A stretch of 64,000 nucleotides of DNA from Limnomonas spitsbergensis (lineage: Eukaryota > Chlorophyta > Chlorophyceae > Chlamydomonadales). The stretch covers positions 3,038,001 to 3,102,000 of the forward strand of contig JAYJMM010000112.1 of the NCBI GenBank assembly GCA_037349105.1, written 5' to 3'. The position numbers were made by a program, and so were the translations under genes. This document shows, in pieces, positions 1-11,494 of the stretch. Below the pieces are notes generated by a model, which saw only the letters and a program-made list of their open reading frames with translations, made no database searches and had not been told where the DNA came from. Numbering within the stretch: the first letter of the stretch is position 1; every line of letters starts with the position of its first letter.

Positions 1-640
1 AGGACCACAACCCCGCCATCCCGCCATTTCAGATATGAAAAAATGAGTTTCGATGTCAACGGCGCGCACGAAGACACAAATGGGCCTTGCTACAAACCAG
101 AGTTAAAATTAAATTGCGGCGCCAAGACACGCATGGAGGATGCACCGTACGTTGTGGAGAAGATGGATGACCTGCAGCAAGGACCACGTTGTTTGTGTGT
201 GTGCGACCCGAAATAAAACGTAGAAGCTCTGGACCGTAAAAGGAAAGGTACCGGTGGTTACTTAGCCGGACTTTGAGAAGGGGATGGCCATACTGGTGAC
301 CCGGTGCTAAAGACAACAACCCCACCGCCATACGGCCATTTCAGATTTGAAAAACGTCTTTCGTACAAGGCGCCCGCTAGGATAAGAATGGGACTTGCGT
401 CAACTGCAGCAACCAACCCATATTTGATTTCAAACAGCAGTTGAACTGCGTAGTGCACGCCAGGACACAAATGAGACCAGGAACACGACTTTTCAACAAC
501 CCAGTTCAGATTTTAAACATCTTGTTCCGACGCATGCAAGTATATGAATGGGACAATCAACAACAACAGCAACCTAGATTTGAATTTAAATAGCGGTTAT
601 ACTCCATGGGGTGCGGGGCGGCGCCTGAACCCCCCGTCAT
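1..640. repeat. diverged direct repeat; no gene seen
   Basis: This lies in the last visible intron of the O-fucosyltransferase gene, or just beyond it. Two diverged copies about 310 bp apart share CCGCCAT..GGCCATTTCAGAT (near 15-35 and 328-345), with a weaker third piece near 503-515. The small open frames are not convincing. Confidence 0.4.
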
Positions 641-668
641 GGGGGTTCTCCGATAGTCCGATCAATCC

Positions 669-721
669 TCACTTCACTGCAATCTCTGGCCGAGGTGGAG
701 GAAGAGATTGCAGTGAAGTGA
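669..721. repeat. 19-bp perfect inverted repeat at array edge
   Basis: Arms 669-687 and 703-721 are perfect reverse complements around a 15-nt loop. The left arm is also a copy of the fucosyltransferase exon end plus donor found at 2433-2451, so this hairpin is a head-to-head pair of exon-junction copies. Confidence 0.85.
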
Positions 722-2415
722 GATGGTGCCAGAGAAAGGCCTTGGTGGGGTGGGTGGGCACGGCCGGGGTGCGCCCCATCAATCAGAGAAAGGCGTCGGG
801 GGGTGGGTGGGCACGGCCGGGGTGCGCCCCATCAATCAGAGAAAGGCCTCAGTGGGGGGGTGGGCACGGCCGGGGTGCGCCCCATCAATCAGAGAAAGGC
901 CTTGGTGGGGGGGGACACGGCCAGGGTGCGCCCCATCAATCAGAGAAAGGCCTTGGTGGAGGGGTGGGCACGGCCGGGGTGCGCCCCATCAATCAGAGAA
1001 AGGCCTTGGTGGGGGGGGGGGCACGGCCGGGGTGCGCCCCATCAATCAGAGAAAGGCCTTGGTGGAGGGGTGGGCACAGCCGGGGTGCGCCCCATCAATC
1101 AGAGAAAGGCCTTGGTGGGGGGGGCGGCACGGCCAGGGTGCGCCCCATCAATCAGAGAAAGGCCTTGGTGGGGGGGGGGCACGGCCGGGGTGCGCCCCAT
1201 CAATCAGAGAAAGGCCTTGGTGGGGGGGGGGGCACGGCCGGGGTGCGCCCCATCAATCAGAGAAAGGCCTTGGTGGAGGGGTGGGCACGGCCGGGGTGCG
1301 CCCCATCAATCAGAGAAAGGCCTTGGTGGGGGGGTGGGCACGGCCGGGGTGCGCCCCATCAATCAGAGAAAGGCCTTGGTGGGGGGGGGGGGCACGGCCG
1401 GGGTGCACCCCATCAATCAGAGAAAGGCCTTGGTGGGGGGGTGGGCACGGCCGGGGTGCACCCCATCAATCAGAGAAAGGCCTTGGTGGGGGGGGGGGGC
1501 ACGGCCGGGGTGCGCCCCATCAATCAGAGAAAGGCCTTGGTGGGGGGGGGGCACGGCCAGGGTGCGCCCCATCAATCAGAGAAAGGCCTTGGTGGGGGGG
1601 GGGGCACGGCCGGGGTGCGCCCCATCAATCAGAGAAAGGCCTTGGTGGGGGGGGGGGCACGGCCGGGGTGCGCCCCATCAATCAGAGAAAGGCCTTGGTG
1701 GGGGGGTGGGCACGGCCGGGGTGCGCCCCATCAATCAGAGAAAGGCCTCGGTGGGGTGGGGGGGGCACGGCCGGGGTGCACCCCATCAATCAGAGAAAGG
1801 CCTCGGTGGGGTGGGTGGGCACGGCCGGGGTGCACCCCATCAATCAGAGAAAGGCCTCGGTGGGGTGGGTGGGCACGGCCGGGGTGCGCCCCATCAATCA
1901 GAGAAAGGCCTCGGTGGGGGGGTGGGCACGGCCGGGGTGCACCCCATCAATCAGAGAAAGGCCTCGGTGGGGTGGGGGGGGCACGGCCGGGGTGCACCCC
2001 ATCAATCAGAGAAAGGCCTCGGTGGGGGGGGGGGCACGGCCGGGGTGCACCCATCAATCAGAGAAAGGCCTTGGTGGGGGGGAGGGCACGGCCGGGGTGC
2101 GCCCCATCAATCAGAGTAAGGCCTTGGTGGAGGGGTGGGCACGGCCGGGGTGCGCCCCATCAATCAGAGAAAGGCCTTGGTGGGGGGGGGGGCACGGCTG
2201 GGGTGCACCCATGAATCAGAGAAAGGCCTCGGTGGGGGGGGGGGCACGGCCGGAGTGCGCCTCATCAATCAGAGTAAGGCCTTGGTGGGGGGGGGGGCAC
2301 GGCCGGGGTGCACCCATGAATCAGAGAAAGGCCTTGGTGGTGGGGGGGGGCACGGCCGGGGTGCGCCTCATCAATCAGAGAAAGGCCTTGGTCGGGGGGG
2401 GGGCATGGCCGGGTT
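722..2415. repeat. G-rich tandem array, about 31 units of ~54 bp
   Basis: The unit contains CACGGCCGGGGTGCGCCCC, ATCAATCAGAGAAAGGCC and a G-run of variable length. Units carry either TTGGTGG (most) or TCGGTGG (about 1740-2230). All plus-strand frames stay open by chance of the unit, giving spurious proteins of over 400 aa. It lies in the intron downstream of the fucosyltransferase exon at 2436-2572, and its unit resembles the first bases of that intron (GATTGATGGGG.CGCA.CCC on the minus strand). The G-runs could form G-quadruplexes. Confidence 0.9.
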
Positions 2416-2435
2416 GCGACCCCATCAATCCTCAC

Positions 2436-5400
2436 CTCACTGCAATCTCTTCCTCCACCATGGCCAGCAGAGACACGGCAGCAACGGGCAGCAGTGCCCC
2501 AGCGCCCTCTTGGCCCGCGAGGCGCGTTGGCGTCATCTTGCCGGCAGGCAAGCCCACAGACTCCTCAGCAGCCTGAGGGGGCCGTGAGGACTGGGGGGGG
2601 GAAGCAAGGGAAAGATCAGGACATTGTTTATTGCTCTTTAACCCAGCTATGCGTCAGCTACACTCAGGTCTCTGGCAATCGGGCCATGGCGTTAGGTTTG
2701 GCTGGCCATGCTGCTGCATGGGTCGCCACCCGTGGAGTAGTCTTGGTTTTGTCCCAATCAACTGGACGTGTGGCGGCCGTGGGGTGGCCTGCCCTAGGTG
2801 GCCTACGTGTTTGCTATGGGGTAACTGATCAGGTTGATACGACTTAGTCTTCACATGGAGGGCTGAAGCAACGAGGTGGATATGATGTATTATTTAATAT
2901 TTAATATGATTTGGTTTTTGTGCTGGTGCTGTATTTGAAAATTTTACATATCTACTTATATCAAGTATATCTTACTTATTGTACCGGTACGGTATGTGGC
3001 ACGCTATTATATTTTAATTGACTTTCGCACCTGGAAATTTTATTTTATTTACCTGGGGGGCGTTCAGCGCGTCCAAGGGCATGAACTCCGGCTGCAAGTC
3101 CGCCTCCCTCAGCATGGCCCGCACATGGTGGCGGATGCCGGGGTGCGCCACGACAAACAGTTGCTGCAGGCCCAGCGCGGTCATGGACTGCACGCAGGGG
3201 GATATATGTTTTGGTGCGCACCCGGCCACCAAGGGTTTCGTAATTGGGGTTAAAGGTTCAGGGTTCAGGCAAAAAGCGGGTTTTTAACTATTTATATACT
3301 ATAAATTAAACTTTCCTTATTTTTCAACTGAAATTAGTTTGAAGTCATGCAAGCTTACCACGCCCATGGCATGCCAACATGGGGACACGGCAGACAGACG
3401 CTACCGGCCCAACACGCCTATGGCCTGCCAACGGAAGGGAAGCCATGTTTTGTGATTTTCTGCGCACAGCCCATCTGGCCATGCAGGCCATCGTGCCCAA
3501 CAAACCTATGGCCTGCAAACAGAAGATACCCCCCCCCCTGACGCACAGCCGTTGCAGGCCCACCATGCCCATGGCCAGCAAACAGGCAGGATGCAGGTCT
3601 TTGGCAGGTGGATGCCATGAGCACCCAATGCAGGCGTGGCCCAAGAGCATTGGCACCAACGTAAGAATGGCTACAGCAACAGCTGCACATGTCGTTTTCA
3701 CAAACCCTAACTGTCACCACTCACGGCAGCAAGGACAAGAACAACGCATTTGATGCAGACACAAGTTGATGCATACACAATTTGTGTCCATGCCCCTGCC
3801 ACTATTGCAGCTGCCACCACTCAGTGCCACCGGCACTGATGCCATCCACTGTCACCATCCACCGTCACCATTCACTGCCACCAGTAACTGTCAGCATTCA
3901 CTGCAACCAGTCACCACGACCATTCACTGCCACCATTAACTGCTAGCATCCACTGTAACCATTCACTGTCACCATTTGCCGTCGCCATTCACTGTCACCA
4001 TTAACTGCCAGCATTCACTGTAACCAATGACCACCACCATTCACTGTCACCATTTGCTGTCGCCATTCACTGTCACCATTAACTGCCAGCATTCACTGCA
4101 ACCAATGACCACCACCATTCACTGTCACCATTTGCTGTCGCCATTCACTGTCACCATTAACTGCCAGCATTCACTGTAACCAATGACCACCACCATTCAC
4201 TGTCACCATTTGCTGTCGCCATTCACTGTCACCATTAACTGCCAGCATTCACTGTAACCAATGACCACCACTCACTGTCACCATTTGCTGTCGCCATTCA
4301 CTGTCACCATTAACTGCCAGCATTCACTGCAACCAATGACCACCACCATTCACTGTCACCATTTGCTGTCGCCATTCACTGCCACCATTTGCTGTCGCCA
4401 TTCACTGTCACCATTAACTGCCAGCATTCACTGTAACCAATGACCACCACCATTCACTGTCACCATTTGCTGTTGCCATTCACTGTCACCATTAACTGCC
4501 AGCATTCACTGTAACAAATGACCACCACCATTCACTGTCACCATTTGCTGTCGCCATTCACTGTCACCATTAACTGCCAGCATCCACTGTAACCAATGAC
4601 CACCACCATTCACTGTCACCATTTGCTGTCGCCATTCACTGACACCACTCACTGCATTCAAACCGATTGCACCGCCAGACCCAGGTACATTATGTGCAAC
4701 GGACGCCACCAAAACCAGTCATAACAATATCATCATTGCACCCGCCCACCATCCACACCGCAATGCCTGTGTCTTGTGAATGTTCAGCTTCACAACATCA
4801 ATTGAACAAGTAGGTGAAAACATCTGGGTCCTGACAGATATGATTATATGATTATTGACTATATGAGCAGAGGACTGCATCACCTGCTGCACTGTCGCAC
4901 CCGGGGATGCATAGCCCGCCCTTGGCACACAGCCACACAGCCACAGTTTTACCACCAGGCACATGACATGGTGTGCAGGCTCCCCGGCAACAGCAAGCAC
5001 ATGACCACCAGTCACCACCACCACTCACCATCCACCTTTCATCACAACCACTCACTGCCACCACTCACTGCCACCACTCACTGAGTCACTGCCACCCCAG
5101 CACCCCACTCTGCGACAACTCACCGTTTTCACCGCCAGGCCCAGGATCTGATGCATGTGCATGTCCCCCGGCAGCAGGAAGCACAGGTTCTGGTTCTTGG
5201 CCTCCGTCTCGTTGAAGGTGGCCGCCAGCCAAATGTCCAGGCAGGTGTCCGGAAAAGGCCTGAACGTAAAAGAGAAGCCATTAGGGTAAAGGTTTAAGTT
5301 TTAACCCTAAACCGTCAAATAGTGTTTAGGGTGAAGGTACAAGTTTAGACCCTAAACCGTCAAGTAGCCCAGGAGAGGCCTGGGCGGTGTGAGGCAGGTT

Positions 5401-8400
5401 GTCAGCAGGGCTTAAGGACAGGCTAAGGGTTTAAGGCCCAGGAAAGGTCTGAGCGGCGATGAGGGTTCATGTTTGAGCTCATATATGAACCCTGAACCTT
5501 GCACTAGTACGGTAGAGGCCTGAGCAGTAAGAGCGTGGAAAAAAGACTTAATGGTCAAGGCATAAGTATAAACCTTGAACCCCTCAGCCCTTAACCTTCA
5601 AGCAGTCCAGGAGAGGCCTGGGCGGTGTGAGGGGAATGCAATCAGGATACTGGATAAGTAAATATATGGGTGGAATCCCTGATCCACCCTGATCCACCCG
5701 GTGGATCCCTAAACCCTAAACCCTATAACCTTGACCCCAAAGTAGGCAGTGTAAATAGTCCCAGGGCTAAACCCTTAACCCTGAAATAAGCAGGGTAAAG
5801 GGCTAAGAACCTTCAACTAAGCAAGGTTTAGGGTTATGGCCTCAAGGCCTTTTGGCCCCAAACTGGGTAGGGTTCATGATTCAAGGGTCCATAATCAGTG
5901 ATTTGTTCAGAGGCTTTGCAACTTCCTTGTTCGGTTTTCGGTTGCCCACATAGCCCGCTACAGACATATGACACAAGTCACTAAACCCTCTACCCGCATC
6001 CCTAAACACAAATCCCCGATTCTCAGGATATTGCGATTTTTCGACGGGGATTAGTTACCCTAAAACCTAAAACCTAAAGCAGGGCTTTGTTACTGAGCGA
6101 CTGCTATTGACTTACTGTCCCATATTTGTTTGACACTGAACCCGGTTCCGCCTATGCATCCGCTGCCCACAACCCACCTTTCCCCGAAACCCAGAGCCTG
6201 CAAGCCAGACCCAACCTCCACACTGCACCCTCTTGCTATCATATCGCGCGGTGTTTTTACAGGCAAGTAGAGCATCACACGGTCGAACTCACCGTATGTG
6301 CAACGCCATAAACGGTTGCCCCTTGAACGCACGCACAATGAACTGCTCCGCCATTTCCTGGATGCTCCGATTCTTTCGGACGGCCTTGGTGGCCTCAATG
6401 TACTCTGACTGACAGGCGTTGGGCGGGTAGTGATACCTGGACGGGGTTAGGGCTTATGGTTTGAAAATTTGAACCATTTCAGGGTAGTGGTGCCTGCATG
6501 GGTGTAGGGTGTAGGGTTAACAGTTTCACAGTTAAACAATGAACCCTGACTGACAGTGTTGGGTGGGTAGTGGTACCTGCACAGAAGTAGGGTTTAGGCC
6601 TTACGGGGGTAGGGTATAGGCCTAACAATATAAAATTGAACGGGTGAAGGGTTTAGGCCTTACAGGTGGAGGGTTTAGGCCTAACAGTTTGAAATTGAAC
6701 GGGTGTAGGGTTTAGGCCTTACGGGGGTAGGGTATATGCCTAACAGTATAAAATTGAACGGGTGTAGGGTATAGGCCTTACAGTTTGCGATTAAACGGGT
6801 GTAGGGTTTAGGCCTTACAGGTTCAAATGTCAACCCTTCACCCTGTCTGGCAGGTGTTGGACGGGTAGTGGTACATACACAGGTGTAGGATTTTAGGCCT
6901 AGAATTTAAAATTCAAGACTTAAAACCTGACTGGTAGATGTTGAGCGATTCGTGGTACCTGAACAGGTGCAGAGGTCAGGGCTTACGGTTTAAAATTTAA
7001 ACATTTCAAACCTGACTGGTAGGTGTTGAGCAGGTATTGGTACCTGCACGGGTGCAGGGTTTAGGGCTTACGGTTTGAAATCAAATCTGTAACCCTGAAT
7101 GGCAGGTGTTGAGCGGGTAGTGGTATCTGCATGGGTGTAGGGTTTAGGGATAATGGTTTACATTTAAACGCCTAACCCTAACTGGCAGGTGCTGGGCGGG
7201 TAGTGGTACCTGTACAGGTGTAGGCTTTAGGGCTTAGTGAAACACCACGTCTTAACCCTAAACCCACAACCCTAAGGCTTAACCCTTAATCCTCCAACAC
7301 CACGCCTAAAACCCCAAGCCCACAAACGCCACGTCTCCCCCCGTCCCCCCACCCCAGCGTCTGAACCCCACACTCTCCTACGCAGCATTGGCAATTGGCA
7401 TACTTTACCTTGAGCCCCAGTCATGGCCTGGTGCCAGAGCCCCATTCCCAGCTATGCCCAGGTACGTGTACGCAGCCACCACCCTGGACGTCTGCATGCA
7501 CCAAGCAAGGTCCAGACATGAAATTATTGTTGATTCGTCAGTCGGAGCATAAGCATATGCCAAGGTACGTGTACGCAGCCACCACCCTGGACGTCTGCAT
7601 GCACCAACCGAGGTCCAGGAAAAAGAAGCCGTTGGGAAGTCATTGCTGCGATGGGAACAGGCTGAAACCAAGTTTGGCCCGCTATTTGAGTAGTGCTTTA
7701 ACTGCTGCTTGGACCGCTGCGTGAACCGCTGCTTAAACCGCTGCTTGATCTGCTGCTCACAAGCTCAAGCAGGGTCTCAAACAACGCTGCCGTTCATTTT
7801 GCAAAAGGTCAATCGGTGCGCTGGTGCTGAAGTAAGGCTAAGGGCTTTGGGTTCAGGGTTCAGGATTGAAGGCTAAGGGATTAGGGTCAAAGACGTCGCA
7901 GGAGGCGAAGAGGCCCACCTCGATCTCCCGGTACAAGTGGACCAGCATAAAGGCCTCGCAGTTGAATCCCGTCAAGTCCCCGCGGGCTTCGGGTTATAAG
8001 TTCTTAACCACTAACGGTAACCCTAGCCCAAATAACTCAAAAACATACCTAGACCCCCACTCGAGCCTCCTTTGCAGGTGGACCAGCATCGAGGCCTTGC
8101 ATTTGAATCCCATCCAGTGGCAGCGGGTCCCAGCGGGTACAGTGCTTAGTTGTCTTTACGTAAATCTCCTATAAATCTCCTATTAATCTCCTATAAATCT
8201 TCTATTAATCTCCTATAAATCTCCTATTAATCTCCTATTAATCTCCTATTAATCTACTATAAATTTCCTATTAATCTCCTATAAATCTCCTATAAATCTC
8301 CTATTAATCTCCTATTAATCTACTATAACTCTCCTATAACTCTCCTATTAATCTCCTATTAATTTCCTATTAATCTCCTATAAATCTCCTATTAATCTAC

Positions 8401-10772
8401 TATTAATCTACTATTAAATAGGCCTCTCACCTCGAGCTTCCGATGCAGATGGCCGAGTGTGGAAGCATCGCATTTGAACCCCGTCAAGTCGCGGCGGGGC
8501 ACCCCGTCCAAGGTAATGTCGAAGGCCTCCTCCCAACGCTCAATCCAAAGAGTGGGGTCACCCTAAAACATGAAGGGGGAGAACAGACCATCAGCCAGCC
8601 AGGTTGAAGAAGTCAGTGCGCACTTTCTCATTTTTCGACTACGAGTCCACCTCCGGCAGGCCGCCCCCACCCAAATCGCACCCACGCATCCTTCCATTAA
8701 CCAGCAGCAATCCATCCACTTCAAAATCGCACCCACGCACGCACCCTTCCTTTGAAAAGCAGGAGTTCGTCCACCTTCTGGTCCCATCCGCTTTTGATGA
8801 AGTCGTCCAGGAAGGTGACGTTGTGCGCGCGATGCAAGTGCTCCAAATCAAAGATGCTGCCAAGGGTTAAAAATGGGAAGTACAAGGCAGGTCACGCAAA
8901 CAAACAGTAAGGGAAAACATGGGGAAGAGTAAAGCAGGTTATACACTTATGTACTGTCAGGCAAAAATGGGGAAGCACAAGGCAGGATCGCCGAAAATAC
9001 TATCGAAAAAAAAGGAGGAGCGCATGTCAGGATACACAAATGTGTTGTCAGGGGGGAAATGTAGAATACAGCAGGTTGTCCAAATGAAGGGTCAGTAGAA
9101 ACAGGGGGCAGCCACTAGGCCGCTGGGGAGAGAACCTTGGCCGGCCAATAACCCCCGGCCGAAGGCTGTGATGTAGCCCACGGCAGATGCCCTTGCCCTT
9201 GTCTTTGCACCTGCTTTTGCATTTTCCCTTGCCCCCAGGACGTATATATATATATGCATGGGCAGTGGGCATGGTCGAGGTCGTGGACATGGGCGGCGTC
9301 CTCCGCCCCCCCTGCCCCTGCCGTGGGCATGGGCGGCCCCCTCCGCCCCCCCTGCCCCTGCCCCTGCCCCTGCCCAAGCCCTTGTACCTCCCAAATGGGA
9401 TAGTGCGAGGCTGCGAGCTGTCAGCGCCGTGCTCCTCCTGCTCGTAAATGCTCTCCATGATGCCCATGAGGACCACCACACGACCTGCATGCAAGCGCAC
9501 GGGGGGAGGGTTGGCAGTGAGAAAGTCACAAGGGGTGTTGCTTCTACATGACGTTTGCATACATGCGATAGCCTCTCTTTAAAGTACCCATCAAGACTAC
9601 TAAAATACATGTGAGTGCAGGTGCATGGGGAGGGAAGGGTAGGGGAGGGGAGGGGAGGGGGGGGATTGCTGGGGATGTTGTCAGTGTTTAGGGCAATTGA
9701 GCTACAAATCAGCTACAACGCAGCCAATGACTGAGTGGGGCTTCGGCAGCAATTCCTGCAAAATCCACTGGCCGTAGGTTGGTCGAGTCCCTTTCAGCCC
9801 AGTGTTGGACCCTCAGCGGCCTGCCAAAAGTGGTATGCTTTGCCTGAGTAGGCACACACTGCACTACGGGATTCGCATTGGGGCAAGTCGCTGCGCAATT
9901 TTGAAAATGGTAGGCCGCTAAGGGTAACTCCCATGTATCCCGGGGGGGGTTCTATTTTACTGGATGCTCTTACTGCGTAATACACACATGCATTTACCAG
10001 CCATCATTGGATAGTACGGGGGAGCTAATGCGGGCCCGCTACAGGTGTGGGCATGGGTCATGGCACAGGTGACTGGGCTTGGAAGAGGGAAGGTGCATGG
10101 CCATGGTTGGGTGCATGGTCATGGGTGTGTGCATGGCCATGGGCAGAAGTATGGCTGGCCATGCATGGGCAATGGGGCACGGCACAGCCTGGCCCTAATT
10201 GGTTCCCTTGGCAGCTTGCAGCAACTTAAACTCAGCAGTGGTCATCCCGTGCCGTGAGGCATAACAACCATGCAGAGGAGAAGAAAAAAGGCACCCAACA
10301 GGCTGCTTCCCCATGGTTATGGAGGTTTTCAGATCATGATCTGTGCACCATGCACCATGCTCTGCACTCATCGAGGAAGATCTCTCAGTGAGCTGCTGAC
10401 AGCGACAGTTTCCCCAGGGCTGTGTCCCCCGGCCTAGCTTGTCACACCTTATTTTTAGCAGAGATAAGCCTCTGCGACTTGAGGTTTGAAAACAGCGTTT
10501 ATCTATCCAACTCGCTGTGTTCCCTGGGCAGTTTCTTTCCCCATGTGGAGGACTGCTGACAGAGGCCACCCACCAACCTAGAAGCCTGCCCAGGGCCAGC
10601 ACCTCCTTCATGCCGACAATCTGGTTGTTGGCATAGCCGCGAACCACGGCCAGCATGTACTTGGCTTCGGACATTCGATTGTCGGAGTTCGGATTACGAT
10701 ATCCGCCCACCGATGAGAAGTGTCGGTGGGGAGATCTCGGCCGGCCGGGCGGACGGATGGTGCTCAGGGCGT
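2436..10772 (-). CDS. GDP-fucose O-fucosyltransferase-like protein (3' end beyond left edge)
   Basis: Exons in transcript order: about 10772-10578, 9484-9388, 8856-8775, 8562-8431, a 26-nt microexon (7594-7569 or its twin 7491-7466), 6436-6293, 5259-5124, 3187-3053, 2572-2436. Every junction is GT-AG and every phase agrees. Family marks of the O-FucT (GT65/68/106) fold in order: KYMLAVVRGYANNQ followed by LALGRLLGRVVVLMG (the GG.NNQ nucleotide-binding start), PFGSIFDLEHL, DPTLWIERWEEAF, then FKGQPFMALHIR with the conserved HxR, a C-terminal FVVAHPG strand and MVEEEIAVR, the usual lead-in to the last conserved block. The enzyme would move fucose from GDP-fucose to a protein or glycan in the ER/Golgi; the acceptor cannot be told. 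The 5' exon is uncertain: I placed its acceptor after GTGGACACAG near 10773, and no start Met or signal peptide was identified. The last exon ends in phase 2, so at least one more exon lies left of the window. Its introns hold many junction copies. Confidence 0.8.
3345..3645. repeat. degenerate copies of the next exon's 3' splice site and head
   Basis: Four to five diverged units share GTTGCAGGCCCA, CCCATGGCC and CAGGCAGG with the 5' end of exon 3053-3187 (GCTGCAGGCCCAGCGCGG...CGCAGG on the plus strand). They lie directly upstream of that exon in transcript sense. Confidence 0.5.
3840..4660. repeat. ~78-bp tandem array (TCACTGTCACCATT type)
   Basis: About nine units, each containing AATGACCACCACC, TTTGCTGTCGCCATTCACTG and ATTAACTGCCAGC, fill the middle of the intron 3188-5123. 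Shorter sub-repeats (CCATTCACTGTCA) recur within each unit. No coding signal. Confidence 0.9.
4665..5010. repeat. diverged copies of exon 5124-5259 tail and donor
   Basis: At about 4668-4692 (CACCGCCAGACCCAGG) and 4950-5000 (ACCAGGCACATGACATG, CCCCGGCAACAGCAAGCACA) the intron repeats the 3' end of the neighbouring exon (CACCGCCAGGCCCAGG, CCCCCGGCAGCAGGAAGCACA). Confidence 0.45.
5360..5640. repeat. diverged copies of exon 5124-5259 acceptor/head
   Basis: Four units with AGGAGAGGCCTGGGCGGTG or similar resemble the acceptor and head of the exon (GGAAAAGGCCTGAACG). They are followed by telomere-like CCCTAAACCC stretches to about 5830. Confidence 0.4.
6420..7225. repeat. copies of exon 6293-6436 acceptor/head
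   Basis: The exon begins (minus strand) CAG|GTATCACTACCCGCCC. Seven or so further copies of this 3' splice site plus exon head (GGTACCACTACCCGCCCA on the minus strand) occur near 6481, 6560, 6855, 6950, 7030, 7110 and 7195, separated by TTTAGG-rich filler with period 70-150 bp. Confidence 0.85.
7443..7603 (-). repeat. tandemly duplicated 26-nt microexon
   Basis: Two copies of a 26-nt exon (minus 7491-7466 and 7594-7569), 103 bp apart, are identical along with their flanks over about 50 bp (acceptor TGCATGCAG, donor GTACCT). Either copy joins in phase to the exons on both sides (KLE|TSRVVAAYT|YHYPP); using both would shift the frame, so they should be mutually exclusive. Confidence 0.75.
7890..8135 (-). 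repeat. two copies of exon 8431-8562 tail and donor
   Basis: Minus-strand stretches at about 7990-7895 and 8130-8050 repeat the 3' end of exon 8562-8431 (LTGFKCDAS.LGHLHRKLE). They read LTGFNCEAF.LVHLYREIE and MGFKCKAS.LVHLQRRLE. The first keeps a GTGGGC donor; the second has lost the GT. Confidence 0.7.
8155..8418. repeat. AT-rich 11-bp tandem repeat (CTCCTATTAAT)
   Basis: About 24 units of CTCCTATTAAT or CTCCTATAAAT within an intron of the fucosyltransferase gene. Confidence 0.9.
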
Positions 10773-11223
10773 ATGCTGTGTCCACATTGGCACCAGGTCA
10801 ATAGTAAAGAAAGGAAAATGCGGAGCGTATAAGGTGGAGTAAGTTACAATGTACATCGCAGTGCTGCAGACCACACTGAATTAAAAGTGTGACCGACACG
10901 CCCCGGGGATGGTGTCGGAGCCCCGGGGCGTGTCGGTCACACTTTTACTTCGACTTTGCCGCACATCAGGTAAAATGAACGGGTCGGAGATCTAGCCTAA
11001 TGCTCCAGCGCTGGCAAAGCCGATCATACATTGCAAACGCGCGTCTGGTCGCACCTTGCTCACTGACCGCAAATTTTACATACCTAACGATCAGAGATCG
11101 TCCGATTTTTCGTCTACTTACCGCAGCACTCTCGCCCTCGTGTCGACATCCGTCAGGAGAAAGGCAGCGGCATATATCAAGCGTACGCGTTGGTGCTGTG
11201 GAGGATACATCGGGCCCGTCAGA
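10773..11223. promoter_or_regulatory. divergent 5' region between O-fucosyltransferase and PGAP1
   Basis: About 450 bp separate the first seen fucosyltransferase exon and the PGAP1 start codon. If the fucosyltransferase has no further 5' exon this is a shared promoter region. No TATA box is evident. It contains the hairpin at 10882-10947. Confidence 0.35.
10882..10947. repeat. 27-bp perfect hairpin in divergent intergenic region
   Basis: Arms 10882-10908 and 10921-10947 are exact reverse complements (AAAAGTGTGACCGACACG / CGTGTCGGTCACACTTTT, with a CCCCGGGG block) and a 12-nt loop. Confidence 0.9.
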
Positions 11224-11358
11224 ATGTTATATCTCGTGCTCGTCGCATGCATTGTCACGGCCCTAACATATTCGTCGACCATGCGGTGGTACATCCAACA
11301 ACAGTGAGTAAGAGCCCATACTCATACCCATACCCATGCCCATGCCCATGCCCATACC

Positions 11359-11455
<97 letters not shown>

Positions 11456-11456
11456 G

Positions 11457-11494
<38 letters not shown>

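Noticed and set aside
544..2587. Long plus-strand reading frames of up to 617 aa rich in Gly, Arg and Pro
   Set aside because: They exist in all frames because the ~54-bp unit has no plus-strand stop; codons do not respect the unit and no start, splice or domain signal supports a gene.
3840..4660. CRISPR-like appearance of regularly spaced repeats
   Set aside because: Units are contiguous without unique spacers, and the window is clearly eukaryotic with spliced genes.
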